NCBI GenBank assembly: GCA_947625685.1
Contig: CANQPK010000009.1
Span: 1-36,990, forward strand
Length of the DNA: 36,990 nucleotides
Direction of reading: 5' to 3'
DNA from: an uncultured Clostridia bacterium
GTDB taxonomy: Bacteria > Bacillota > Clostridia > TANB77 > CAG-508
Positions 9,166-17,696 of this stretch are shown one piece after another (within the stretch, counting starts at the first letter, position 1; each line of letters starts with the position of its first letter). The notes below the pieces were generated by a model. It searched no databases, was not told the origin of the DNA, and worked only from the letters and a program-made list of their open reading frames with translations. The translations under genes were made by a program, and so were the position numbers.

Positions 9166-9846
9166 ATGGCATATTATTTTTATTTAGGAAATGTGCTTCT
9201 TCCTGTACCTCCAGAAAAAGTAGAACTAAAAGTAAAAAATAAAAATAAAACTTATGATTTAATAAATTTCGCTGAAATAAATGTTCTAAAAAATGCAGGT
9301 TTGACAGAGATAGAATTTGAAGTATTATTGCCAAATACTAAATATCCATTTGCTATGTATCAGAACGGATTTCAAAATGCAAAATACTATTTAGGAATAT
9401 TAGAAAATCTAAAAATAAATAGGAGTGCTTTTCAATTTATAGTTGCAAGGAGATTTCCAAACAATAAAACCATATATGATACAAATATAAAGGTAGCTCT
9501 AGAAGAATATACCATAAGTGATAATGCAAAGGACGGATTTGATACAAAAGTAAAAATAAAATTGAAACAATATAAGGAATATTCTACAAAGACAGTACAA
9601 GTAACAATTAAGCAATATAAACCACCGGTTGTTACAAGAACAGTAACAACTAATAATACAGCAAAGTCCACTCCTAAACCGAGTGGACAAAATTATACTG
9701 TAAAAAGTGGGGATTGTCTATGGAATATTGCTAAACGATTTTATGGAAATGGAAGTAAATATACAGTAATATACAATGCAAATAGAGATAAAATAAAAAA
9801 TCCTAATTTAATTTACCCTGGTCAAGTTTTCTGGATACCCGCATAG
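9166..9846 (+). CDS. xkdP: LysM tail protein (XkdP-like)
   Basis: A 226-aa protein. Residues 1-150 are the phage-specific baseplate/tail domain; residues about 177-225 are a LysM domain with the expected [18 protein letters not shown] opening and the [12 protein letters not shown] end. A Thr/Pro-rich linker joins them. LysM binds peptidoglycan, so it fits a tail part between tape measure and hub that meets the cell wall. It starts behind AAGGAGG, 13 bases after the tape measure gene. Confidence 0.88.
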   Translation: MAYYFYLGNVLLPVPPEKVELKVKNKNKTYDLINFAEINVLKNAGLTEIEFEVLLPNTKYPFAMYQNGFQNAKYYLGILENLKINRSAFQFIVARRFPNNKTIYDTNIKVALEEYTISDNAKDGFDTKVKIKLKQYKEYSTKTVQVTIKQYKPPVVTRTVTTNNTAKSTPKPSGQNYTVKSGDCLWNIAKRFYGNGSKYTVIYNANRDKIKNPNLIYPGQVFWIPA

Positions 9847-9857
9847 GAGGTAATAAA

Positions 9858-10820
9858 ATGGCACAGCAATTATTGATACAAAACGGAAATACTGTATATG
9901 AGCCAGTAGTACAAGATGAAATAAAATGGACCACTGAAAGAAAAGGTGCAGCAGGTAAACTTGAATTCAAAGTTGTGAAAGACAATATTATTAACTATGA
10001 AGAAGGTAATCCAGTTGCTTTCAAAGTTGATAATACTAACCTGTTTTATGGATTTGTTTTCAAGAAAAAAAGAGATAAGGAGCAAATAATAGAAACTACT
10101 GCATACGATCAATTAAGGTATTTGAAAAACAAAGATACAATGGTCTATACAAATAAAAGAGCCGATGAATTAGTAAAACTTATTGCTAATAATTATCAAT
10201 TAAATGTAGGAACATTAGAAAATACAGGATATACAATAGCAAAAAAGACTGAATCAAATCAGTCTCTTTTTGATATTATCCTAAATGCAATAGATGAAAC
10301 AATAAGAAATAGAAAAGAAATGTATGTTCTGTATGATGATTTCGGCAAATTAAACCTAAAGAACCTAGAAAGAATGAAAGTAGGACTAGTAATTGATGAA
10401 GAAACGGGCCAAAATTTTGATTATGAAAGTTCAATAGATTCTGATACATATAATCAAATAAAGTTAACCTACGACAATTCTGATACTGGTAAAAGAGAAG
10501 TATATATGGCAAAAGATAGTTCTAATATTGACAAATGGGGAATATTACAATATTTCGATACAATTGATGAGAAAACCAATGGGGCAGTAAAAGCAAGAGC
10601 ATTGTTAGATTTGTATAATCAAAAAACAAGAAATTTACAAATAAAAGATGCACTAGGAGATATAAGAGTTCGAGGTGGTTCTTTAATCATAGTAAATCTA
10701 AATTTAGGGGATGTCAAATTACAAAATTTCATGCTAGTAGAAAAGGCAACTCATAAATTTAAGAACGGAGAACATTTTATGGATCTAACCTTAAAAGGAC
10801 AAAATTTTATATCTCAATAG
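9858..10820 (+). CDS. xkdQ: Baseplate hub protein (XkdQ-like)
   Basis: A 320-aa protein of the XkdQ/T4 gp27-like hub group. It opens with a strand-rich domain (WTTERKGAAGKLEFKVVKD) and has the usual AYDQLRYLKNKDT and KRADELVKLIANNY segments near residues 90-115. It lies between the LysM protein and the DUF2577 protein, as in PBSX. The start ATG is behind GGAGG. No lytic domain is seen in it. Confidence 0.85.
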   Translation: MAQQLLIQNGNTVYEPVVQDEIKWTTERKGAAGKLEFKVVKDNIINYEEGNPVAFKVDNTNLFYGFVFKKKRDKEQIIETTAYDQLRYLKNKDTMVYTNKRADELVKLIANNYQLNVGTLENTGYTIAKKTESNQSLFDIILNAIDETIRNRKEMYVLYDDFGKLNLKNLERMKVGLVIDEETGQNFDYESSIDSDTYNQIKLTYDNSDTGKREVYMAKDSSNIDKWGILQYFDTIDEKTNGAVKARALLDLYNQKTRNLQIKDALGDIRVRGGSLIIVNLNLGDVKLQNFMLVEKATHKFKNGEHFMDLTLKGQNFISQ

Positions 10821-10829
10821 GAGGTAAAA

Positions 10830-11324
10830 ATGGGAGGCTCATTATCAGAAGTAATAAAAAAGATGGCAGTAGGAGCAAATGATGCAACAGCTCCCGCTGC
10901 TGTTTTATTTGGTACAGTAACGAGTGTGAATCCACTCGAAATTACTGTAGAGCAAAAATTAAAATTAACAAAAGAATTTTTAGTTCTTACAAAAAATGTT
11001 AAGGACTATGAAGTAGAGGTTAGTGTGGATTGGGAAACTGAAACGAGGCAATTAAATGCAAACCATAACCATGAAATAACTGGAGAAATATCAGTAAATT
11101 CAAACGCAAATGTAAATCCTAATCCAGAAAGTATAAATGTTTCAATAACAAATGAAATAAATAATTCACTAGGTATTGAAACAAAAAATATAAATTTATC
11201 ACATAATCATTCAATTAGCGGAAGAAAGAAAATGACAATACATAATGGGCTGCGAGTAAATGATGAAGTGATTTTAATACAACAGCAAGGAGGAAGTAAC
11301 TTTGTTGTTTTAGATAAGATTTAA
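10830..11324 (+). CDS. DUF2577 baseplate protein (XkdR-like)
   Basis: A 164-aa DUF2577-type protein. The N-terminal SLSEVIKKMAVGANDATAPA, the TVTSVNPLEITVEQKLKL segment and the OB-like end (GLRVNDEVILIQQQGGSNFV) are typical. Two His-rich bits (NHNHEIT and SHNHSISG) flank an Asn-rich insertion of about 45 residues. Proteins in this slot close the baseplate hub or act as spike-like parts. Confidence 0.82.
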   Translation: MGGSLSEVIKKMAVGANDATAPAAVLFGTVTSVNPLEITVEQKLKLTKEFLVLTKNVKDYEVEVSVDWETETRQLNANHNHEITGEISVNSNANVNPNPESINVSITNEINNSLGIETKNINLSHNHSISGRKKMTIHNGLRVNDEVILIQQQGGSNFVVLDKI

Positions 11325-11342
11325 AAGAAAGGTGGTAAAAAG

Positions 11343-11747
11343 ATGACACCTAATACAGATGATATATTGATAAATAATGTCGAGACTGTTACAGAACAAA
11401 CAAGTAGAACTTACTATCTAGATATAGAAAAAAATATTATATATAATTTCTGTGATGGGCTTGAGGCAATGAAACAAACGATATATTGCATCTTAAATAC
11501 AGAACGATTTGATCACCTTATATACAGTTGGAATTACGGAATAGAACTAAAACATCTAATTGGGGAAAGTACAACATTTGTTATACCGGAATTAGAAAGA
11601 GTAATAAAAGAGGCACTACTCCAAGATACAAGAATTATTGATGTAAATAATTTTGATTTTACTGTAAAACAAAATGAGGTTTTAGTAACATTTACTGTAA
11701 TTACAACTTTAGGAAATATTGAGATGGAAAGGGTGGTGAGTATTTAG
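11343..11747 (+). CDS. DUF2634 / gp25-like baseplate wedge protein (XkdS-like)
   Basis: A 134-aa protein with the gp25/DUF2634 pattern: a polar N-terminus, GLEAMKQTIYCILNTERFDH, then IYSWNYGIELKHLIGES, and an amphipathic strand region at the end. In related phages it links hub and wedge of the baseplate. It begins behind AAAGGTGG and is followed after 2 bases by the baseplate J gene. Confidence 0.85.
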   Translation: MTPNTDDILINNVETVTEQTSRTYYLDIEKNIIYNFCDGLEAMKQTIYCILNTERFDHLIYSWNYGIELKHLIGESTTFVIPELERVIKEALLQDTRIIDVNNFDFTVKQNEVLVTFTVITTLGNIEMERVVSI

Positions 11748-11749
11748 AA

Positions 11750-12838
11750 ATGGAGCAAGAAAATTTAGATGAATATTTTGATTATGAAACAATATTACAA
11801 AGAATGCTAGATAGAGTGCCAACGCAAATCGATAAAAGGGAAGGCTCAATTATATATGATGCACTTGCACCGGCAGCCGCCGAATTAGCACAAATGTATA
11901 TAACGCTAAAATTTAATATAGATTTAGTATTTGCAGATACAGCACCAGAAGAATATCTTGATAGATTATGCGGTCAGATAGGTTTAACTAGAAATGAAGC
12001 AACTTATGCTATAAGAAAAGGAACATTTTATGGCGAATCAGACAAAAAAATGGATGTAGATATAGGAGAAAGATTTACAATAGGAGATTTAGTATTTAAA
12101 ACAATTCAAAAAATGGAAGATGGTAGTTATGAAATGCAATGTGAAACTGAAGGTGTTATAGGAAATAATATTACAGGAAATTTAATACCAGTAAATTATA
12201 TTGAAGGTCTTGTAAGGGCAGAACTAACCGATGTTCTTATTCCTGGAGAAGATCAAGAAAGTGATGAAGCATTGCGAGCGAGATACTATGAAACAACCAA
12301 CGAGCAAGGATTTGGCGGAAATATTATAGACTATCAAAATAAGACAAAAGAAATTGCGGGAGTTGGAGCAGTTAAGGTAACTCCAATATGGAATGGTCCG
12401 GGAACTGTAAAACTAACAATATTAGATAGCGATTATAATAAGGCATCAAATGTTTTGATAGAAAATGTTCAAAAAGAAATTTGTCCGGATTTATCTGAAG
12501 ATGGGTTAGGAATAGCACCTATTGGCCATACAGTTACTGTAGATACAGTAACCGAAGTTGGAATTTCTATAACTAGCGATGTGACTATATCAGAAACAGC
12601 TCAAATGGATAATGTAAAAAAAGCGGTAGAAAAAGCAATAAATGATTATTTTCTACAATTAAAGAAAGACTGGGAAAAATCAGAGACGACCATTATAAGA
12701 AAGTCACAGGTAGAAACATTAATATTAAACACAGAAGGAGTTATAGATGTAACAAATACTTCCATCAATGAAAGAGGCTCAAATATTGAATTACAAAAAT
12801 TTGAAATACCTACATTAAAAGGGGTGACGCTTATATGA
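11750..12838 (+). CDS. xkdT: Baseplate J-like protein (XkdT-like)
   Basis: A 362-aa baseplate J/gp47 family protein, a wedge component. The N-terminal block (MLDRVPTQIDKREGSIIYDA and LAPAAAELAQMY) and the middle EYLDRLCGQIGLTR are diagnostic. A conserved ESDEALRARYYE segment occurs near residue 165. Its end overlaps the start of the next gene by 4 bases (ATGA), showing translational coupling. Confidence 0.9.
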   Translation: MEQENLDEYFDYETILQRMLDRVPTQIDKREGSIIYDALAPAAAELAQMYITLKFNIDLVFADTAPEEYLDRLCGQIGLTRNEATYAIRKGTFYGESDKKMDVDIGERFTIGDLVFKTIQKMEDGSYEMQCETEGVIGNNITGNLIPVNYIEGLVRAELTDVLIPGEDQESDEALRARYYETTNEQGFGGNIIDYQNKTKEIAGVGAVKVTPIWNGPGTVKLTILDSDYNKASNVLIENVQKEICPDLSEDGLGIAPIGHTVTVDTVTEVGISITSDVTISETAQMDNVKKAVEKAINDYFLQLKKDWEKSETTIIRKSQVETLILNTEGVIDVTNTSINERGSNIELQKFEIPTLKGVTLI

Positions 12839-13626
12839 AGTTAATAAATTATATGCCTCAATTCCTTAAAAATGTGCGTGAATTTAATGAAATATTTAAT
12901 GCAGAAGATTTTGAATTAGAATTTATGCGTGAACAAATAGATAAAATACTGAAAGAAGTAATAGTAAATACAGCAGAAAGTTATGGACTAGAAAGATATG
13001 AAAAAATATATGGAATAACTAATATAGCAGAAACTATTGAAGCAAGAAGAATGAATATTCTATTTAAGATTAACAATCGTGTTCCATTTACTTTGAAATG
13101 GTTAATAAATACTCTTAATGCATCAATAGGAGCAGAAAATTATAAGTTGTCAATTAAAGATTATGTATTGCATATAGAAATTGCATTAAATTATACCGAA
13201 GCAGCAGAAATGCTAAAATCAAATTTAGTATATCAAATTCCGGCTAATATACAACTTGATTATGAATTAACATCTCAAATAAATGAATATATAGGTGCAG
13301 TAGTATCGCAGCAATCGTATTTAGATTTATATGCTATTGCGATTGAATCAACAGAAAATTTAGTATTAGAAGAAAATAACAATGTAGGACTTAATTTAAG
13401 CAGACAAGATTATATGGAAATAGATTCTAATACAGATACAACTAAACAAATGGAAGAAATGACATTAAATAGTGAAGCAGCAATAAAAACATCTAGGCAA
13501 GACTATATGGAATTAAGTGTCGATAATGACACATCAATAAAAGCAGAAGATATAATATCAAATGCTGAAGTAGGACTAGCAATGTCTAGACAAGATTATA
13601 TAAATATAGAGGAGGTCGAAAAATAA
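12835..13626 (+). CDS. DUF2313/YmfQ-like baseplate protein (XkdU-like) with added tandem repeats
   Basis: A 263-aa protein. Residues 1-150 are the usual DUF2313 core: LINYMPQFLKNVREFNEIF, ESYGLERYEKIYGI, and RVPFTLKWLINTLN. The C-terminal 105 residues are unusual. A 31-residue unit ending in (S)RQDYMEI occurs four times, with the Ser of each unit at exact 93-base spacing (13306, 13399, 13492, 13585). The core links baseplate and fibre; the repeats may be a flexible docking arm for the fibre encoded next. Confidence 0.82.
   Translation: MKLINYMPQFLKNVREFNEIFNAEDFELEFMREQIDKILKEVIVNTAESYGLERYEKIYGITNIAETIEARRMNILFKINNRVPFTLKWLINTLNASIGAENYKLSIKDYVLHIEIALNYTEAAEMLKSNLVYQIPANIQLDYELTSQINEYIGAVVSQQSYLDLYAIAIESTENLVLEENNNVGLNLSRQDYMEIDSNTDTTKQMEEMTLNSEAAIKTSRQDYMELSVDNDTSIKAEDIISNAEVGLAMSRQDYINIEEVEK
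13306..13623 (+). repeat. Four 93-bp in-frame tandem repeats (31 aa each)
   Basis: The motifs SQQSYLDL, SRQDYMEI, SRQDYMEL and SRQDYINI begin at 13306, 13399, 13492 and 13585, each 93 bases apart. The intervening 23 residues are acidic and poorly conserved, so the repeat is old or under selection only at the motif. Confidence 0.8.
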
Positions 13627-15440
13627 TGGGCTTTGAAAAAGTTTATATTACAAAGCAAGGTGCTTTACTTGCAGCAAAAACATTACAAGGTAAAAAAATA
13701 GAATTTGATCATGCAGAAGTTGGAAGCGGAAATTTAACAGGAAATGCTGTAGATAAAACATCACTAACCACAAAAGTGTTAGAGTGCCCAATAGAAAGGG
13801 TAGAAATTACGGGAGATACACAAGCCTGTGTATCTTTTATTTTTAAGAATACTGATGCAAAAGCAGCATTTAATTTTAGAGAAATAGGATTATTTGCAAT
13901 AGATCCAGATACAAAAGCAAAAGTATTATATGCTTATGCTAATGCGGGAACTACTGCAGAATACATCAATAATTCTATTACAGAAAAAATAGAAAAACAC
14001 ATAAATATAAATGTAATTGTAGATAATGCAACCAACATAACAATAACATTAGATGAAAATGAAATATATATTACAGAAAAAGAATTCCAAGAAAGATTAA
14101 GGGAAGCATTAACAGTAGCAGGCAAAACTTATGGAGTTAGAAGAAAAATTAAAGATAATACAAATCCAGCGTGGGAAAGAATAGGCGATAGTGTTGGATT
14201 AGTAGCAAAGGCTACTCACGATGGTTCGCCAGTTCAAAATGATTTTGATGATCTATATCCTTGGTCTGATATTAGAACATACAATTACAATACAGAAACT
14301 AAAAAAATAACTGCATATATTGATGAACCAGGATTCCAATTTGATGGATCTAATGGAGAAGTATTAACAAAAATACCAGAATTTTGGTTCAAAAGAGAAG
14401 TTAAAGGTGATTATGAATATATTTACATTGCTGATTATGCAAAAGCAGGATTTAAGCATAGTAAAGAATTCTCAGTTGGTAGATATACTATATCAGTTGG
14501 AGAAGATACAAAAGCACATAGTTATAGTGGTACAATTCCAGAAGTAAATAAAACTATTGCAGCATTTAGAACTTTAGCAACTGGCGTAGGAGACGAATTC
14601 TGTCAACTTGACACAAGATATTTTATTTTACAAATGTTATATTTAGTAGAATACGCAAATTATAATAGTCAATCAATACTTGGAAATGGTTATACATCAA
14701 TGGAAGAAAGCAATTCGGATGTTTCTTTACTAGAAGAAAATGGTGTAAATCGATTTGTTGTCAGAACAGCAGGTGGTAATAATTTCGAAGTAGGACAATT
14801 GATTAGTATTGGAACAGCTTATGGAAATAATAGTATTGCAGCAAATAGAACAATAACTAAAATTGATGATTTCGATAATGGAAGCGTTACTGGAAAAGAA
14901 ATTACATTTGATGGAGAGGCAGTAGATCTTGTGAAAACAAATGTAATTTGGTCACCAGGACAAAAACATGGTGGATGCGATGATTTAGGAATGAAATCTG
15001 GATGTTTATCTAATACGCATCATGCAGTAATATATAGAGGAATTGAAAATATATTCGGTAATGTATGGCAATTTGTAGATGGATTAAACATCAATAATTA
15101 TGTCGCATATATTTGTGACGATCCTACACAATATGCTTCAGATAAATTTGAAGCACCATATAAAGCCGTAGGATATACAAACTTACAAACTAAAGATGTA
15201 TATCCATCAAAACTTGGATATGATGAAAATAATCCAGAGATTGCATTACCTATTGAAGCAAACGGAAGCACAGGAACTGGAATTTGTGATTACTACTATT
15301 GCGAAACTGGAAAGAGAATCGCTCGCGTGGGCGGTAGCGTTGACTACGGTGCGAGTGCGGGGTTGTTCTTTTGGTACTTGAGCAGTGCTTCTTCTTTTTC
15401 GGCTTGGATCGTCGGGGCTCGCCTTCTTAAATACCAGTAA
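13626..15440 (+). CDS. Tail fibre / adhesin, DGR target protein
   Basis: A 604-aa receptor-binding fibre. Residues 1-160 match the tail-collar/DUF3751 N-terminus that anchors fibres (GFEKVYITKQGALLAA, FNFREIGLFA). Residues about 165-604 form a formylglycine-generating-enzyme-like C-type lectin fold, with IFGNVWQFVDGLN near residue 475. The final variable part (residues 565-601) carries G-G-S-V-D-Y-G and ends WIVGARLL. This is the usual scaffold for DGR diversification, where the variable residues line the ligand-binding face. It overlaps the upstream gene by one base and stops 11 bases after the variable repeat. Confidence 0.93.
   Translation: MGFEKVYITKQGALLAAKTLQGKKIEFDHAEVGSGNLTGNAVDKTSLTTKVLECPIERVEITGDTQACVSFIFKNTDAKAAFNFREIGLFAIDPDTKAKVLYAYANAGTTAEYINNSITEKIEKHININVIVDNATNITITLDENEIYITEKEFQERLREALTVAGKTYGVRRKIKDNTNPAWERIGDSVGLVAKATHDGSPVQNDFDDLYPWSDIRTYNYNTETKKITAYIDEPGFQFDGSNGEVLTKIPEFWFKREVKGDYEYIYIADYAKAGFKHSKEFSVGRYTISVGEDTKAHSYSGTIPEVNKTIAAFRTLATGVGDEFCQLDTRYFILQMLYLVEYANYNSQSILGNGYTSMEESNSDVSLLEENGVNRFVVRTAGGNNFEVGQLISIGTAYGNNSIAANRTITKIDDFDNGSVTGKEITFDGEAVDLVKTNVIWSPGQKHGGCDDLGMKSGCLSNTHHAVIYRGIENIFGNVWQFVDGLNINNYVAYICDDPTQYASDKFEAPYKAVGYTNLQTKDVYPSKLGYDENNPEIALPIEANGSTGTGICDYYYCETGKRIARVGGSVDYGASAGLFFWYLSSASSFSAWIVGARLLKYQ
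15319..15428 (+). repeat. DGR variable repeat (VR)
   Basis: These 110 bp align without gaps to the template repeat 15581-15690 (constant offset 262). They differ at 16 positions, and every difference is an A in the template (8 A to G, 7 A to T, 1 A to C). The changes give 13 amino-acid replacements, mainly at template Asn codons, and one silent change. The identical GC-rich stretch near the 3' end (about 15412-15424) is the likely initiation-of-mutagenic-homing site. Confidence 0.97.
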
Positions 15441-15448
15441 TGCAGGGG

Positions 15449-15472
15449 TGTGGGGGCGGCCAGCCTCCCACA
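15449..15472 (+). promoter_or_regulatory. Hairpin/cruciform just downstream of VR
   Basis: TGTGGG (15449-15454) pairs with CCCACA (15467-15472). After one bulged T (15466), GGC (15455-15457) pairs with GCC (15463-15465), leaving a 5-base loop. No T-run follows, so it is not a normal terminator. DGRs commonly have such a hairpin shortly after the VR, and it aids target recognition in phage BPP-1. Here it begins 20 bases after the VR end, just past the stop codon. Confidence 0.75.
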
Positions 15473-15496
15473 TAAAATAACTCAAACATAGAATAG

Positions 15497-15525
15497 TTAA
15501 TTTTTCAAAAAAATATATGTATAAT
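15497..15525 (+). promoter_or_regulatory. Weak candidate promoter for template RNA
   Basis: TATAAT at 15520-15525 is a perfect -10 box; the -35 position at 15497-15502 reads TTAATT, which is poor. It would start RNA near 15532, about 50 bases before the template repeat. Read-through from the fibre gene is an equally good source. Confidence 0.35.
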
Positions 15526-15580
15526 GCTCATAGGGGATTTGGTGTGTGCGATCCCGGTGTTATGGTTCAGTTTTTGTTTT

Positions 15581-15690
15581 TCGCTCACGTGGGCGGTAAC
15601 GTTAACAACGGTGCGAATGCGGGGTTGTTCTATTGGAACTTGAACAATGCTTCTTCTAATTCGAATTGGAACATCGGGGCTCGCCTACTT
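15581..15690 (+). ncRNA. DGR template repeat (TR) and template RNA core
   Basis: This is the donor for adenine-mutagenised cDNA that replaces the VR. It contains 24 adenines, 16 of them changed in the present VR. Most are placed as AAC or AAT codons in the VR frame, where random base changes give many amino acids without stops. The GC content of this segment is far above the phage average. The frame across it is open for 70 codons, but I take that as a by-product of copying a coding sequence. Confidence 0.96.
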
Positions 15691-15814
15691 ATTTTAATTT
15701 TATTACACATCACTTTCCTTGTCGCTTGACAAAAATTAGTCGAACTGGACTGGTGTAGTAGCTTCTTTTAAGCGAAAAACCGGTAGACAAAAATAAGAAA
15801 ACCAGGTGTAAATT
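15691..15814 (+). other. Spacer between TR and reverse transcriptase
   Basis: This 124-base non-coding stretch has short inverted repeats: TCGCTT (15722-15727) with AAGCGA (15769-15774), a GTC-gctt-GAC hairpin, and GCTT-cttttA-AGC. In phage BPP-1 the spacer after the TR is needed for cDNA priming and folding, so these may be functional. Together with 15441-15580 it explains the 374 bases without a protein gene. Confidence 0.5.
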
Positions 15815-16880
15815 ATGAAAAGAGTAGGAAATATTTATAATGATATAATAGCGAAAGAAAATATTAGAAAGGCAATATCAAATGCTTCAAAAGGCAAAAA
15901 AAATAGAATGGCTGTAAAAAAAGTGTTTAATGATATGCCTTTTTATATTGACCAAATATACGATATGCTTGCTAATAAAAAATATGTCGCAAGTCCTTAT
16001 GTGAAAATTGCTATTCACGATGGAGTAAGAAAAAAGGAAAGGGTTATATTTAAGCCTATGTTTTATCCGGACCAAATAATACATTGGTCTCTAATGCAGC
16101 AAATACAACCTATTTTAAGAAAAGGAATGTATGACTATACTTGTGCATCTATTCCAGGAAGAGGACTACATTATGGAGCAAAACATATAAAGAAAATATT
16201 GGTACAAGATAGAAAAAATACAAAATATTGCTTAAAATTAGATGTAAAGAAATTCTATCCATCTATTGATAAAGAAATAATGAAAAAGAAGTTTAGAAAA
16301 ATTATAAAAGATGGAGATACATTAGATTTAATTGATGTTATAATAGACAGCTCCGAAGCAGGATTACCTATTCGGTAATTATACTTCGCAATGGTTTGCA
16401 AATTTTTTCTTACAAGACCTAGACCATTATATAAAGGAAGAATTGAAAGTTCCATATTATATAAGGTATATGGATGATATGATTTTATTTCATAGAAATA
16501 AAAAAGAACTTCATAAAATTAAAGATAAAGTGGAAGAATATTTACAAAAGGAACACTTGAAATTAAAAGAAAATTGGATTTTATTTAAGGTTGATAGTAG
16601 GCCAGTAGATTTTATCGGATATCGTTTCTATCGTGGTTATACAACTCTAAGGAGGGGAAATTTCTTACGAATAAAAAGAAGAGCAAAAAGAATATACAAA
16701 AAAAGAAAAATTAATTATAAAGATGCATCGGCAATGATAAGTTACAATGGATGGCTAAAACATTGTAACAGTTACAGATTCAAAGAAAAATATTTTAAGC
16801 CATATATTGATTTAGAAAAATGTAAAGGAGTGGTAAAACATGAAAGTACAAAACAGTGTAAAACCAGAAAAAAGGTTTAG
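15815..16880 (+). CDS. DGR reverse transcriptase, read through one +1 frameshift at CGG
   Basis: Correcting one extra base gives a 354-aa reverse transcriptase, the normal size for DGR enzymes. Motif A is LDVKKFYPSI (D143). The DGR-specific motif reads IGNYTSQ (186-192), matching [ILV]GxxxSQ. The catalytic YMDD is at 218-221, and the thumb region follows. The zero frame stops at TAA 16376-16378 right after ATT CGG; removing C16373 restores ATT GGT AAT. The enzyme copies TR RNA into A-mutagenised cDNA. The start follows AGGTG. The end overlaps the next gene by 41 bases. The VR pattern shows that such an enzyme has worked. Confidence 0.9.
16370..16378 (+). other. CGG +1 frameshift site in the RT (ATT CGG TAA)
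   Basis: The zero frame reads Ile, CGG, stop. Skipping C16373 gives GGT and the intact IGNYTSQ motif. It is the same layout as six other sites in the window: an in-frame CGG whose last two bases begin a conserved Gly codon. Confidence 0.85.
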
Positions 16881-17355
16881 TATAGAAAAAGTTGAGAACG
16901 GAAAATGTGCCGTTCTTTTTTTTGACAATATTCAAGAAGAAATTGTGGATGTTCCTACATTAGAAGATGAATCTACAAGCCAAAATAAAATTTATACCTA
17001 TGATGTATATACCGCAGAAGTGGATTATAGGGAAAATCTTGCCGAAGAAATAGAGGCAAATATTGAAAAATGGCTAAAATTTGTCAAAGATAAAGATTAT
17101 GAAAAAGCTGCAGCAGAAATAAGGGCAGTAAGAGATAAATTGTTACAAGAAACAGATGCAGAAATGTGCTTAGATCGAATGGGATTAGAAATGCCGGAAG
17201 GAACATCGTTTACTTCATGGATTAATTTCCTAAAAACATTAGCATCATCTATTACTGGAAAAATGGCAAAATATAGACAAGACTTAAGAGACCTTACTAA
17301 ACAGGAGGGATTTCCTTACAACATTAGTTGGCCAGAAAAACCAAAAAACAAATGA
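16840..17355 (+). CDS. Tail fibre assembly chaperone (Phage_tail_APC-like)
   Basis: A 171-aa protein. The second half has the pattern of phage tail-fibre assembly chaperones: IRAVRDKLLQETD near residue 105, then YRQDLRDLTKQEGFP and the terminal ISWPEKPKN. Such proteins help fold the distal fibre and are normally encoded directly after the fibre gene; here TR and RT lie between the two. The start ATG follows AAAGGAGTGG inside the end of the RT gene. Confidence 0.78.
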   Translation: MKVQNSVKPEKRFSIEKVENGKCAVLFFDNIQEEIVDVPTLEDESTSQNKIYTYDVYTAEVDYRENLAEEIEANIEKWLKFVKDKDYEKAAAEIRAVRDKLLQETDAEMCLDRMGLEMPEGTSFTSWINFLKTLASSITGKMAKYRQDLRDLTKQEGFPYNISWPEKPKNK

Positions 17356-17370
17356 GGAGAGTGAAAAATA

Positions 17371-17679
17371 ATGATAGAAGATTTAAGTAATTGGGCCGTG
17401 TTAATAGGTGATGCGGGAATAGTTATAGGAGCAATGACTGCAATATTAAATTATCAATTAAAAGGATTTAGAGATAATCAAAGGTTACAATACAGATATG
17501 AAATATGTAGCTTCGCCGGAGATTTGCGAAATGGAATACATAAAACAAGGCAAGAATTTGAAGCAATCTTTGAAATGTATGATAGATATGAGGACATTGT
17601 AAAGAAATTAAATCAAAAAAATTCATACATTGATAGCGAAATGGCTTATATTAAAGAACAATATAGAATATTAAATTAA
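17371..17679 (+). CDS. Small helical protein at the start of the lysis module
   Basis: A 102-aa protein, mainly helical, with a hydrophobic stretch at residues 10-27 (VLIGDAGIVIGAMTAILN) and a charged C-terminal half. It lies 18 bases before the holin gene. It may be a holin accessory or membrane-anchored lysis protein. I considered the DGR accessory protein Avd because of its length, but the hydrophobic N-terminus and acidic tail do not fit the basic four-helix Avd. Confidence 0.55.
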   Translation: MIEDLSNWAVLIGDAGIVIGAMTAILNYQLKGFRDNQRLQYRYEICSFAGDLRNGIHKTRQEFEAIFEMYDRYEDIVKKLNQKNSYIDSEMAYIKEQYRILN

Positions 17680-17696
17680 GAAAGGAGGAATTAAAA

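Noticed and set aside
13306..13623. CRISPR-like regular spacing
   Set aside because: The 93-bp units are in frame, protein-level repeats without near-identical DNA repeats.
15517..15729. A 70-codon open frame across the template repeat
   Set aside because: It is open because the TR mirrors coding VR sequence. The flanks do not look coding and there is no ribosome site; TR is a template RNA.
17371..17679. Candidate avd (DGR accessory protein)
   Set aside because: The size is near, but it has a hydrophobic N-terminus, is acidic in the second half and belongs to the lysis block. Avd proteins are basic soluble four-helix bundles.
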